Source: Candidatus Woesearchaeota archaeon
GTDB lineage: Archaea > Nanobdellota > Nanobdellia > Woesearchaeales > CG1-02-33-12
NCBI GenBank assembly: GCA_003561825.1
Contig: PWVO01000086.1
Coordinates: forward strand, 1 to 6,073
Reading direction: 5' to 3'
DNA length: 6,073 bases
Part shown: positions 1-5,594 of the stretch, in pieces
Numbering within the stretch: position 1 is the first letter of the stretch
How the letters are laid out: each line of letters starts with the position of its first letter
Made by a program: the position numbers and the translations under genes
The notes under the pieces: generated by a model
Seen by the model: only the letters and a program-made list of their open reading frames with translations
Database searches by the model: none
What the model was told of the DNA's origin: nothing

Positions 1-914
1 TATATCCTGATGTTTTTCTCCGCAAATCCTGCATATTCAAGAATTTCTCTCAGTGTTTCTTCTTTCCTGAAATTAAGTCCCCATCCCTGAAAGATATCCC
101 TTGTTGTGCCTATATGCTGAATAATAAAATTAGCCAAGGGATCATGGCATCTCATGTATTCGTTTGCTGCAGAAAGAACAATAGCTCCTCCGCTTTCCAA
201 TGATTTGTAGTCTTTCTTAAGCATTGTCCGTGCACAATTATCATTAGATCCGCATATAATTCCTATCTTGATTATCATGTCAGCAGAGCCATTTCCAAGA
301 ATAAAATCCTTGTTTTCATAATTTACAAGCCCCTCATTAAGATGATTTTTCGAAACAAGATAAGAGACAATTCCTCTCCCAATATCAATTGAACTTTCAT
401 TTACATCGTAATTAATGATTCTTTCAATCTTACCTCTTGTTTTAAGTGTAGCATTTATAGTATCAAGGCCAACTCCTGACCCGAGATTTTTAATTATTAA
501 AGGCCGATTAAAATCTTCATAAAGCTCATTTATAACATCAGGCAGAATCTTTTGAGATAATGCAATATGTCTTCTTCTTAATGAATCACACATATCCATT
601 TCGAGAAAAAGATTCTCAAGTACTTGGTTATGTTTTTCAACAGGCCTGAAAAAATCAAAGCACTGGGTATAAACTATAAAAGGAAAAGCATACCCTGCGT
701 GCTCTTTGTGAATCTCATTTGCCAATATGCTCTGGCTTATAAGTTCTTTTTGTGATTTGAGCACCTCTTCAGGATTATCAGAGCATAAGCTTTCAAGAGA
801 GATGCCGCTTATTTCCTCAAATCTTTTAAATTCAGGTTGGCTGAGATAATAGTCCCTTCTTAATTCAAACCATTCTTTGTCTATGCTGCAAAGCCATTTG
901 TTTTCTTCTGCCAT
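1..914 (-). CDS. Class I SAM-dependent methyltransferase, 3'-truncated by the window edge
   Basis: The frame is open for 304 codons from the ATG at 912-914 to the left edge with no stop, so the C-terminus is missing. An N-terminal, mostly helical region (residues 1-135) is followed by a Rossmann methyltransferase core. Motif I is NLGSGVG at residues 143-149, and the acidic residue expected to bind the SAM ribose is D170 in NYDVN. A motif-IV-like strand (ADMIIKIGIICG) precedes the usual LESGG turn. Near the visible end, a WGLNFR...LREILEYAGF segment resembles the terminal strands of class I methyltransferases. The start is supported by a Shine-Dalgarno AGAGG at 920-924, five bases upstream, and by a TATA box further out. 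This is the only gene here whose start relies on a clear SD plus a short leader. The substrate cannot be told; the unusual helical N-terminus argues against naming a specific tRNA or rRNA enzyme. Codons look more A/T-ending than in the neighbouring genes, which may mean acquired DNA. The fold call is firm, the role open. Confidence 0.85.
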   Translation of the reverse strand, partial: MAEENKWLCSIDKEWFELRRDYYLSQPEFKRFEEISGISLESLCSDNPEEVLKSQKELISQSILANEIHKEHAGYAFPFIVYTQCFDFFRPVEKHNQVLENLFLEMDMCDSLRRRHIALSQKILPDVINELYEDFNRPLIIKNLGSGVGLDTINATLKTRGKIERIINYDVNESSIDIGRGIVSYLVSKNHLNEGLVNYENKDFILGNGSADMIIKIGIICGSNDNCARTMLKKDYKSLESGGAIVLSAANEYMRCHDPLANFIIQHIGTTRDIFQGWGLNFRKEETLREILEYAGFAEKNIRI

Positions 915-919
915 GATTT

Positions 920-924
920 CCTCT
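920..924 (-). promoter_or_regulatory. Ribosome binding site of the methyltransferase gene
   Basis: On the minus strand AGAGG lies five bases before the ATG at 914. It fits the archaeal anti-SD and decides the start. The other first-in-operon genes in this window lack such a site. Confidence 0.6.
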
Positions 925-956
925 ATTAAACCCTAATATGAGAGTTTATCCTTTTG

Positions 957-968
957 TTTATATATTTT
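957..968 (-). promoter_or_regulatory. TATA box of the methyltransferase gene
   Basis: The minus strand reads AAAATATATAAA here, an archaeal TATA box. About 26 nt downstream places transcription start near 936, giving a leader of roughly 22 nt that contains the AGAGG ribosome site. A 7-bp inverted repeat (CCCTAAT at 931-937, ATTAGGG at 976-982) brackets the box. Confidence 0.55.
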
Positions 969-1034
969 ACTACTGATTAGGGAATTAAAAACAGCTAAAA
1001 ACTTGCGGACAGGATGGTTTTTGACAGCATAACA

Positions 1035-1042
1035 TTATTAAA
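1035..1042 (+). promoter_or_regulatory. TATA-like box for the NMD3 gene (leaderless)
   Basis: TTATTAAA is centred about 26 nt before the ATG at 1065, and no Shine-Dalgarno precedes that ATG. Box position and missing SD together suggest that transcription starts at or next to the start codon. The box is a weak match to the consensus. Confidence 0.45.
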
Positions 1043-1064
1043 CCTCAGAATATTTTAGACTTAG

Positions 1065-2081
1065 ATGGCCTTATGCAAAAACTGCCCAAAAAAGAAAGAA
1101 TTCGCAGACCAGCTGTGCAAAGAGTGCTACCTGGCTGAAAATCCCCTGCTCATTTCATTCAAGCCAATCAATGTTCTTACATGCGTTGGATGCAACAAAT
1201 ACTATCTTAAAGGAAAATGGAGCAAGTTCAGCAGGCTTGACGAAATAATAAGAAAGACTATTGAAAAGAAAATAACGCCAAACAGCAAGGCCAAAATAAC
1301 CTCATTAATAATAAAGCCAAAGATACCAAAGCACGAAAAAGCCCCAAAAACAAAGCTTAACACAACAGCAAATGTAGCTGTAATTGGCCGGTTTGAGGGC
1401 AAAAGCACGACATTCAAGGAAGAGTACACAGTTCCAGTAAAAGTGATATTTGCGCTCTGCCCAGGATGCAGCAAGCACAAGAGCGGTTATTTTGAGGGAG
1501 TTCTCCAGATAAGAGATGCAGACCAGGAGGTTATAGACTTTGCAAAAAAGCATTCAAGAGGCCAGAAAGAAAGAGGCATATTTCTCTCAAAGATTGAAAA
1601 GGCAAAAAACGGAGTTGACCTCTACCTAACAAAAAGAGGCTACATCCATGAGCTTGCTCAGGAGCTTGTAAAACAGTTTGGAGGTGAGACAAAATCCAGC
1701 AGAAAAATATTTTCCAGAGACAGGCAGAGAAGCAGGGACATATACAGGATCAATGTGCTTTTCAGGCAGTCTAAATTCAGGAAAGGCGATATTGTTGAGA
1801 TAGACAACAAATGCTTTGTCATAAAGGCAATTGACAGAAAGCTGCACGCAAAAAACCTAATGACAGGCAAGAAAACAGAATTTCTTCCTTCAAAGCACGA
1901 CATAAAGGGCCCTCTTGAGGCAAAAGAGACAATTGTCTCAAATGTTTTTCCAAAAACAGAGGTTCTTCACCCAGACACATACCAGCCTGTGCAGCTTGCT
2001 AATAAAAGCAGCAGGAAGCTGAAGCCTGGCCAGAAAGTGAAAGCTGTTAATTTCTCAGGCAGGATTCTTATTGCAGACTAA
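1065..2081 (+). CDS. nmd3: NMD3 family ribosome-biogenesis protein (COG1499)
   Basis: 338 aa, close to the usual size of archaeal NMD3. In eukaryotes NMD3 binds the nascent 60S subunit and serves as its export adaptor. Archaea have no nuclear export, so the archaeal protein is presumed to act in late 50S maturation. The N-terminus holds treble-clef or zinc-ribbon cysteine pairs C4/C7, C18/C21 and C40/C43. A fourth pair, C132/C135, sits in LCPGCSKHKSGYFEGVLQIR, a hallmark segment of the family. Between the third and fourth pairs is a lysine-rich stretch (about residues 63-98) that probably contacts rRNA. Residues about 240-275 (FRKGDIVEIDNKCFVIKAID) look like the SH3/eIF5A-like barrel of the family, and the protein ends in a short beta-rich tail. 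The ATG at 1065 is chosen because the first CxxC follows at once and a TATA-like box sits about 26 nt upstream with no SD, as in a leaderless mRNA. Its TAA overlaps the stop of the convergent lipid kinase gene. Confidence in the family is high. Confidence 0.93.
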   Translation: MALCKNCPKKKEFADQLCKECYLAENPLLISFKPINVLTCVGCNKYYLKGKWSKFSRLDEIIRKTIEKKITPNSKAKITSLIIKPKIPKHEKAPKTKLNTTANVAVIGRFEGKSTTFKEEYTVPVKVIFALCPGCSKHKSGYFEGVLQIRDADQEVIDFAKKHSRGQKERGIFLSKIEKAKNGVDLYLTKRGYIHELAQELVKQFGGETKSSRKIFSRDRQRSRDIYRINVLFRQSKFRKGDIVEIDNKCFVIKAIDRKLHAKNLMTGKKTEFLPSKHDIKGPLEAKETIVSNVFPKTEVLHPDTYQPVQLANKSSRKLKPGQKVKAVNFSGRILIAD

Positions 2082-2671
2082 AGAAAAAGAAAGATAAGAT
2101 ACATGATAGTGCCTGCAGCAAGGGGCACAATTATATTGTCATCAACAATCTTGTCATTCATCTTAAGCTCAACAGCCTCTGCTACCATTGCGCCAAAAGA
2201 GCCAAGAAATGCACTTAAAGGGCTCACAAAGAGCATAGCCCCCAAAAACCCGGCAAAGCCTCCAATAATATTCCCCTCAAGTGACTTAATGCCATTAAGA
2301 GGGTTTTTTATTTTTCTTAAATGCCTCCCGAAAATGTGTGAAAAAGAGTCCCCAAAAGTTAGAACCATTATAGAAGCATATGCAATCTCAGTTGAAAAAA
2401 GCTGAAGCACAAGCAAGGATCCAGCCATAAATGAAACAACGCCCTTGCCGGGAAAATTCTTTACAGCTTCTTTTCTGTCAAAAAAAACAAGCATCTGGTA
2501 AATCCCGGGGATCCTAATCTTTTTGCTCAGCAAAGAAAGCATTAAGCCGAAAATAATCATGATAAAAACCCTAAAAGAGTCCAGAATCCCGGTTTTAAGA
2601 AGAAAAACAAGTGAAACCCCGATAAAGATATGCAATGCCTGCCTCCTAATCTCAAACCTGTTTAAACGCAT
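2078..2671 (-). CDS. SEC59/DGK1-family CTP-dependent lipid kinase (dolichol/polyprenol or diacylglycerol kinase type, COG0170)
   Basis: 197 aa, polytopic membrane protein with about six or seven hydrophobic segments. The family uses CTP to phosphorylate dolichol, phytol, diacylglycerol or similar lipids on the cytoplasmic face. Seen directly (numbered from the ATG at 2671): an N-terminal RRQALHIFIG, typical of the family; FGDSFSHIFGR with G107-D108 and G115-R116; and KSLEGN at 129-134, the conserved nucleotide-site motif. The C-terminal DDNIIVPLAAG corresponds to the family's last helix, usually written DN-(hydrophobic)-P. The frame stays open six bases further up to a TTG at 2677. I prefer the ATG at 2671 because AAAGG at 2680-2684 lies eight bases before it, a sensible SD distance that would be too short for the TTG. 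The gene overlaps the PAP2 gene end by 20 nt, so the two are translationally coupled. Given its neighbours, dolichol or another polyprenol is the likeliest substrate; an archaeal glycerolipid precursor is the main alternative. Confidence 0.85.
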   Translation of the reverse strand: MRLNRFEIRRQALHIFIGVSLVFLLKTGILDSFRVFIMIIFGLMLSLLSKKIRIPGIYQMLVFFDRKEAVKNFPGKGVVSFMAGSLLVLQLFSTEIAYASIMVLTFGDSFSHIFGRHLRKIKNPLNGIKSLEGNIIGGFAGFLGAMLFVSPLSAFLGSFGAMVAEAVELKMNDKIVDDNIIVPLAAGTIMYLIFLFL

Positions 2672-3188
2672 TCTCAATACCTTTGCTGATGAGCCATGAA
2701 ATTAAATATCCTAAGATAGCTCCTGCAACAACATCACTCAGATAATGGACTCCTATATAAATCCTGCTAAAAGCAACTGCCAGTGCAATAATCCACCAAA
2801 GGTGCTTCTGCTTTGGATAAGCTTCATTCATAAAAGGAAGAAAAGCAAATGCAAATGCTGCATGAGAGCTGGGAAATGAGAAATTAACTAAATTAAGAAC
2901 CGGAGTAAGGCTTATTATGCCGTCAGGCCTTGGCCTTGCAAAAACCAGCTTGAGAACATTTGAAAAAAGCAAAGAAAAAACTATACTTATAGAAAATTTT
3001 GCTGCATAAATCTTTTTTTTCCTCAAAAGCAGGGCAAAGGCAGCTAAAAAACAAAGAGCAAGAAAAAAAATCCCTGTTATAAAGCTGAAAAAATAGTCAA
3101 GGAAACTGAACCTTATATAGTGCACAGCAATAAGAATCCCTGACTCAATACCAAAGCTTGCTGCAAGAGATGCAGCAGCGCCAAACAT
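2652..3188 (-). CDS. PAP2-superfamily membrane phosphatase
   Basis: 178 aa with about five or six membrane helices. The complete PAP2 catalytic signature is present: KX6RP at K80...R87-P88, PSSH at 106-109 (a PSGH variant) and SRX5HX3D at S141-R142...H148...D152. H148 is the expected nucleophile, H109 the acid and D152 its partner. Members remove phosphate from phosphatidate, undecaprenyl or dolichyl diphosphate and similar lipids at the outer membrane face. Length and simple architecture match the lipid phosphatase/BacA-independent polyprenyl diphosphatase type rather than soluble acid phosphatases. The ATG at 3188 lies eight nt after the stop of the COG2426 gene, and a weak AGGGT sits about ten bases ahead of it, so it is most likely read from the same mRNA. 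Its 3' end overlaps the start of the kinase gene. Exact substrate cannot be read from sequence; neighbours favour a polyprenyl (di)phosphate. Confidence 0.9.
   Translation of the reverse strand: MFGAAASLAASFGIESGILIAVHYIRFSFLDYFFSFITGIFFLALCFLAAFALLLRKKKIYAAKFSISIVFSLLFSNVLKLVFARPRPDGIISLTPVLNLVNFSFPSSHAAFAFAFLPFMNEAYPKQKHLWWIIALAVAFSRIYIGVHYLSDVVAGAILGYLISWLISKGIENAFKQV
2680..2684 (-). promoter_or_regulatory. Ribosome binding site deciding the lipid kinase start
   Basis: AAAGG on the minus strand, inside the 3' end of the PAP2 gene, is eight bases before the ATG at 2671. It favours that ATG over the in-frame TTG at 2677. Confidence 0.5.
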
Positions 3189-3196
3189 AATAAGCT

Positions 3197-3709
3197 TTAC
3201 CCTGTTAATCTTAAAGCACCTGTGCTAAGCAGAGTGACAATCACCCCTGCAATTAAAACTCCAATTACCATTGCAATGAAAAACCTCTTAAACCCAAAGC
3301 CTAGGATATGCGCACCCAGGGCCCCGCTGTAAACCCCTGATCCTGGCAAGGGCATGCCTATGAAGATTGCCATGCCTATCTCGCCGTATTTGTCAACATA
3401 ATAATGAGCTTTTTTCTGCGTTCTTGTAAAAAAGAAATTATAAAATCCTCTGAACCACCTGAACCTGGTGAAAAAGTTTATGATCTTCTTGAAAAAAACA
3501 TATATCAGGACGCCAAGTATAATATTTGAGATTACGCAGACCAAAAAAACAATGGGCCATGGCATCCCAAATCCAGATGCATAAAGCCCCAAAGGGAGTT
3601 TTACACTGCCTGAAAGAATACCCAGAGGAATGCTTGCCCTAAGCTCAAGAAAAGGCAGCATTGTAACACCTGCAAGAGCAAGGGCCTGCCATATTATCTG
3701 ATAACTCAT
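3197..3709 (-). CDS. COG2426 / PF06695 'small multidrug export' membrane protein, DedA-like
   Basis: 170 aa from the ATG at 3709. The protein has two conserved, proline-rich half-repeats typical of this family: MLPFLELRASIPLG (about 17-30) and IGMPLPGSGVYSGALGA (about 117-133). Each is followed by membrane helices, and a basic aromatic loop (RFRWFRGFYNFFFTRTQ) lies between them. The 'multidrug export' name in databases has weak experimental support. My recollection is that structure-prediction work groups PF06695 with the DedA/VTT family, whose bacterial members move polyprenyl phosphate across the membrane; this would suit the neighbours. The frame stays open to a TTG at 3727, but the ATG at 3709 lies about 25 nt from the centre of a strong TATA box, so a leaderless start there is preferred. 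It is the first gene of a tight trio with the PAP2 phosphatase (8-nt gap) and the lipid kinase. Confidence 0.85.
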   Translation of the reverse strand: MSYQIIWQALALAGVTMLPFLELRASIPLGILSGSVKLPLGLYASGFGMPWPIVFLVCVISNIILGVLIYVFFKKIINFFTRFRWFRGFYNFFFTRTQKKAHYYVDKYGEIGMAIFIGMPLPGSGVYSGALGAHILGFGFKRFFIAMVIGVLIAGVIVTLLSTGALRLTG

Positions 3710-3730
3710 TCCAGAAAAAAAATACAAGCA

Positions 3731-3738
3731 ATATATAA
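3731..3738 (-). promoter_or_regulatory. TATA box for the membrane-protein operon
   Basis: The minus strand reads CCTTATATATTG around this point, the best TATA box in the window. Its centre is about 25 nt from the ATG at 3709, which predicts a leaderless mRNA starting at that codon and carrying three genes down to 2078. It lies in the 39-nt gap behind the pilin-like gene, so the trio need not rely on read-through. Confidence 0.6.
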
Positions 3739-3748
3739 GGCTTTTTGT

Positions 3749-4219
3749 TCAGCCCTGGCTTATTCTCGCTCCGTCTCCAAGGCCCTCAAGCCTTATGCTG
3801 AAACGGCTGCCAGAGACAGGAACACAAAGAAGGCAGCCTGCAACATCAATCTTGCTGACCTGCATGTATGATACTGCTCCTGCTGAAGAGATAATAAAAA
3901 CATTGTTGCCTGTTTCTAAAAATCCAGCTAACTCTGGCTTTGAAGGAGGAGTGCATGCCTGATAGTTGTTAAGAAAACAGACTTCTCTTGTGTTGCCCGG
4001 GGTTTCAAAGTTTCTATTCCTTACAGAGCCGTAGTCTGTGCTTATTTTTTCAATCTCAGAGCGCAGGCTTTGCATAAGCCTTGCCTCAAGAACTTCTTCA
4101 GATGTGTCTAATATGTTTCTTATTGCCCTGTAGCCATAGACAAGGACAAGAGAAGTTACAATCAAAGTTAGAATGTAAATAAAAATCTGGCCCTGTATTG
4201 CCCCTTTTTTGGATTTCAT
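3749..4219 (-). CDS. Pilin-like, N-terminally anchored secreted protein of unknown function
   Basis: 156 aa. A short basic start (MKSKKG) is followed by an uninterrupted hydrophobic helix at about 8-30 (GQIFIYILTLIVTSLVLVYG). The layout resembles a class III (type IV pilin) signal peptide with possible cleavage after G6, though the usual glutamate at +5 is absent, so a plain N-terminal anchor is equally possible. An amphipathic helix (about 35-60) leads into a small beta-rich domain with four cysteines, C81, C89, C129 and C132. These could form disulfides or bind a metal; outside the cell disulfides are likelier. Proteins with this kind of start and a following SxDYGSVR segment seem to recur in DPANN genomes as hypotheticals; that is memory, not a search. 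The ATG has no SD; a TTTAAATAA box ending in the cca stop codon is about 28 nt upstream, so leaderless transcription or read-through from cca are both possible. No enzymatic motif was recognised. Confidence 0.75.
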   Translation of the reverse strand: MKSKKGAIQGQIFIYILTLIVTSLVLVYGYRAIRNILDTSEEVLEARLMQSLRSEIEKISTDYGSVRNRNFETPGNTREVCFLNNYQACTPPSKPELAGFLETGNNVFIISSAGAVSYMQVSKIDVAGCLLCVPVSGSRFSIRLEGLGDGARISQG

Positions 4220-4242
4220 GTTTTTAGATTAGTTATATGTTT

Positions 4243-4251
4243 TTATTTAAA
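4243..4251 (-). promoter_or_regulatory. TATA-like box for the pilin-like gene, overlapping the cca stop codon
   Basis: The minus strand reads TTTAAATAA, centred about 28 nt from the ATG at 4219, and includes the TAA stop of cca (4243-4245). No SD precedes the ATG. Weak consensus match; a CATATAAC at 4232-4239 is closer and less well placed. Confidence 0.3.
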
Positions 4252-5493
4252 GATTTCGATTTTTGAGTTTTTTATTTTCTCTTTAATGTAATTGTCTTTT
4301 AAAATAAAGCTGAAAAAATCACCTGCTTTTGTGAATTTTCTCTTTATCTTTGCATAAGCCCTTGCTTGTGAAACAAAAGTTTCCCTGTGCTTTTCCATAA
4401 ATTCCTTCACATTCTTTTTCTGGCTTAAAGGAGGCCCGGTGTGTGTAAAAAACTCAGGGATTTCTTCATTGCTCAGGATGAACCAGAAAACTGCGCTGTT
4501 TTTTTTGTCCCATTCCCATCCAGAGCCAGCCAGCTCAAAGCCTTCTGAAGCAAGATTTTTCAGTATATAATCAAAGGCCTTTAAGAGCATTGACCCTGAG
4601 ATGTCGCTTTTTTTCTCATAAGGTGCTGCATGAACAACAAAAAGCACCTTTCCTTCTGCTTTTTTCTTAAGCCCGCTTATGCTCAGTTTTTTCTTTTTGA
4701 AAAAAGACTTGGAGGGATTCTGCATAAAATCATTGGCTGCCTGCTTCAGAGCCAGAAATTTCTCATTGCTTAGCACAGCTGCTGCATTTCTTTCAGGCTG
4801 TATTGGGTCAATTACAATAAGAGGCGAGAGTTTTGACTTGTTGAGCTTTTCATTAGCATTCCCATTGTAATAATTGTAAAAGTCAATTACTTCGCCCTTT
4901 TTCCATTTTGCAGCATTCTCAATAAATTTAATAAAGCTGCTGTAATAAATAACAATAATATCAATCACATGGCCGGAAAATCCCTTTATGTATGACTCTG
5001 CTCCATAAGCGCCCTGAGCCTTAAAAAAAGCCTTTGCAAGCCTAATCTCATCAGAAAGCCCCGGATTTTTATTAAGTTGTTCCTTCACCCAATCTACATG
5101 AAGAGGAGAGCAGTCTGTAATATTTGCTGCCTGAGAGGCATTCTTTATGTCGAGCACAGGCACTATCTCAAACAGAATATCGCTATGGCTTATCTGAAAA
5201 TAATCCCTTGAGCCGTGTATTCTTTCAAGTCCCTGAAAATCCTTCAAGGCATTTTCCAAAATCCCTGAAATGTCTTTGTTCCTAAAATCCATGCTGAACT
5301 TCACAAAAACATCGCAGTCATAGTCATTCTTAAGGAATGTGCCTTTTGCAATTGAGCCCCCAAGCACTGCATAAGCATCAAGCCCTGCATTCTTTAGAGC
5401 ACTGTTTATCTTGCCCACAAACTTTTCGCATTTTTCTGAGATGCCCTTTTCAGGCCTTATATCCCTTATAACTTCCTTCAGGATTTCCATCAT
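4243..5493 (-). CDS. cca: CCA tRNA nucleotidyltransferase, archaeal class I
   Basis: 416 aa, near the roughly 440 aa usual for archaeal CCA-adding enzymes, which build or repair the 3' CCA of tRNA from CTP and ATP. The nucleotidyltransferase head carries GGSIAKGTFLKNDYDCDVF, with G46-S47 and the metal-binding D59 and D61. The third carboxylate is expected at E109 in FEIVPVLDI, where other archaeal enzymes have Asp; Glu there is a mild deviation. Next come the family blocks TDCSPLHVDWV (about 127-137) and RLAKAFFKAQGAYGAESYIKGFSGH, which match the archaeal central domain that orients the primer. The remainder forms the body/tail domains, ending in a lysine-rich tail. Two ATGs occur in tandem (5491-5493 and 5488-5490). 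A TATA box centred near 5520 puts transcription start at or next to the first, so the mRNA is probably leaderless. The pilin-like gene follows after 23 nt. Function is confident. Confidence 0.93.
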   Translation of the reverse strand: MMEILKEVIRDIRPEKGISEKCEKFVGKINSALKNAGLDAYAVLGGSIAKGTFLKNDYDCDVFVKFSMDFRNKDISGILENALKDFQGLERIHGSRDYFQISHSDILFEIVPVLDIKNASQAANITDCSPLHVDWVKEQLNKNPGLSDEIRLAKAFFKAQGAYGAESYIKGFSGHVIDIIVIYYSSFIKFIENAAKWKKGEVIDFYNYYNGNANEKLNKSKLSPLIVIDPIQPERNAAAVLSNEKFLALKQAANDFMQNPSKSFFKKKKLSISGLKKKAEGKVLFVVHAAPYEKKSDISGSMLLKAFDYILKNLASEGFELAGSGWEWDKKNSAVFWFILSNEEIPEFFTHTGPPLSQKKNVKEFMEKHRETFVSQARAYAKIKRKFTKAGDFFSFILKDNYIKEKIKNSKIEIFK

Positions 5494-5515
5494 GCTTTTG
5501 CCTTAGCCAAGTACC

Positions 5516-5524
5516 TATAAAAAG
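5516..5524 (-). promoter_or_regulatory. TATA box for cca (leaderless)
   Basis: The minus strand reads CTTTTTATA here, centred about 27 nt before the first ATG of cca at 5493. No SD precedes that ATG. Box and spacing fit a leaderless transcript. Confidence 0.55.
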
Positions 5525-5560
5525 TTTTGTTTTTTAAGCTCTTTTTAACAAAAAACCGCA

Positions 5561-5592
5561 TAATGCATAAATTTATCTGCTTTTATGCATTA
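5561..5592. repeat. Perfect 11-bp inverted repeat, probable operator
   Basis: TAATGCATAAA (5561-5571) is mirrored by TTTATGCATTA (5582-5592) with a 10-bp spacer, so the arm centres are 21 bp apart, two helical turns. That geometry suits a dimeric helix-turn-helix protein binding one face. Each arm also contains the self-complementary ATGCAT. The left arm overlaps the TATA-like box of the plus-strand gene and the right arm ends two bases before its ATG at 5595, so binding would block TBP or RNA polymerase. It is also about 70-100 bp upstream of cca, too far to act simply on that promoter. Confidence 0.6.
5566..5576 (+). promoter_or_regulatory. TATA-like box of the broken winged-helix gene
   Basis: ATAAATTTAT lies here, centred about 24 nt before the ATG at 5595, with no SD in between. 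It is thus placed like the other leaderless promoters of the window and is partly covered by the palindrome's left arm. Confidence 0.4.
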
Positions 5593-5594
5593 CA

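Noticed and set aside
1202..1903. Several open frames of 73-92 codons on the minus strand inside NMD3
   Set aside because: They lie opposite a clearly conserved gene, have no promoter or ribosome site and no recognisable domains; they are shadows of its codon bias.
2103..2405. Plus-strand open frame of 100 codons opposite the lipid kinase
   Set aside because: Antisense to a gene with family motifs intact; low-complexity Ser/Ala/Pro composition typical of a shadow frame.
2675..2677. TTG start for the lipid kinase, two codons upstream
   Set aside because: The AAAGG site is too close to it, while it is well placed for the ATG at 2671.
3725..3727. TTG start for the COG2426 gene
   Set aside because: It would sit only a few bases from the TATA box; the ATG at 3709 is at the right distance for a leaderless mRNA.
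4679..4870. Plus-strand open frame of 63 codons opposite cca
   Set aside because: Antisense to the conserved cca gene and without any start signal.
5525..5553. T-rich/A-rich inverted repeat TTTTGTT...AACAAAA as a terminator
   Set aside because: Only low-complexity A/T pairing with a large loop, and no gene on the plus strand ends nearby.
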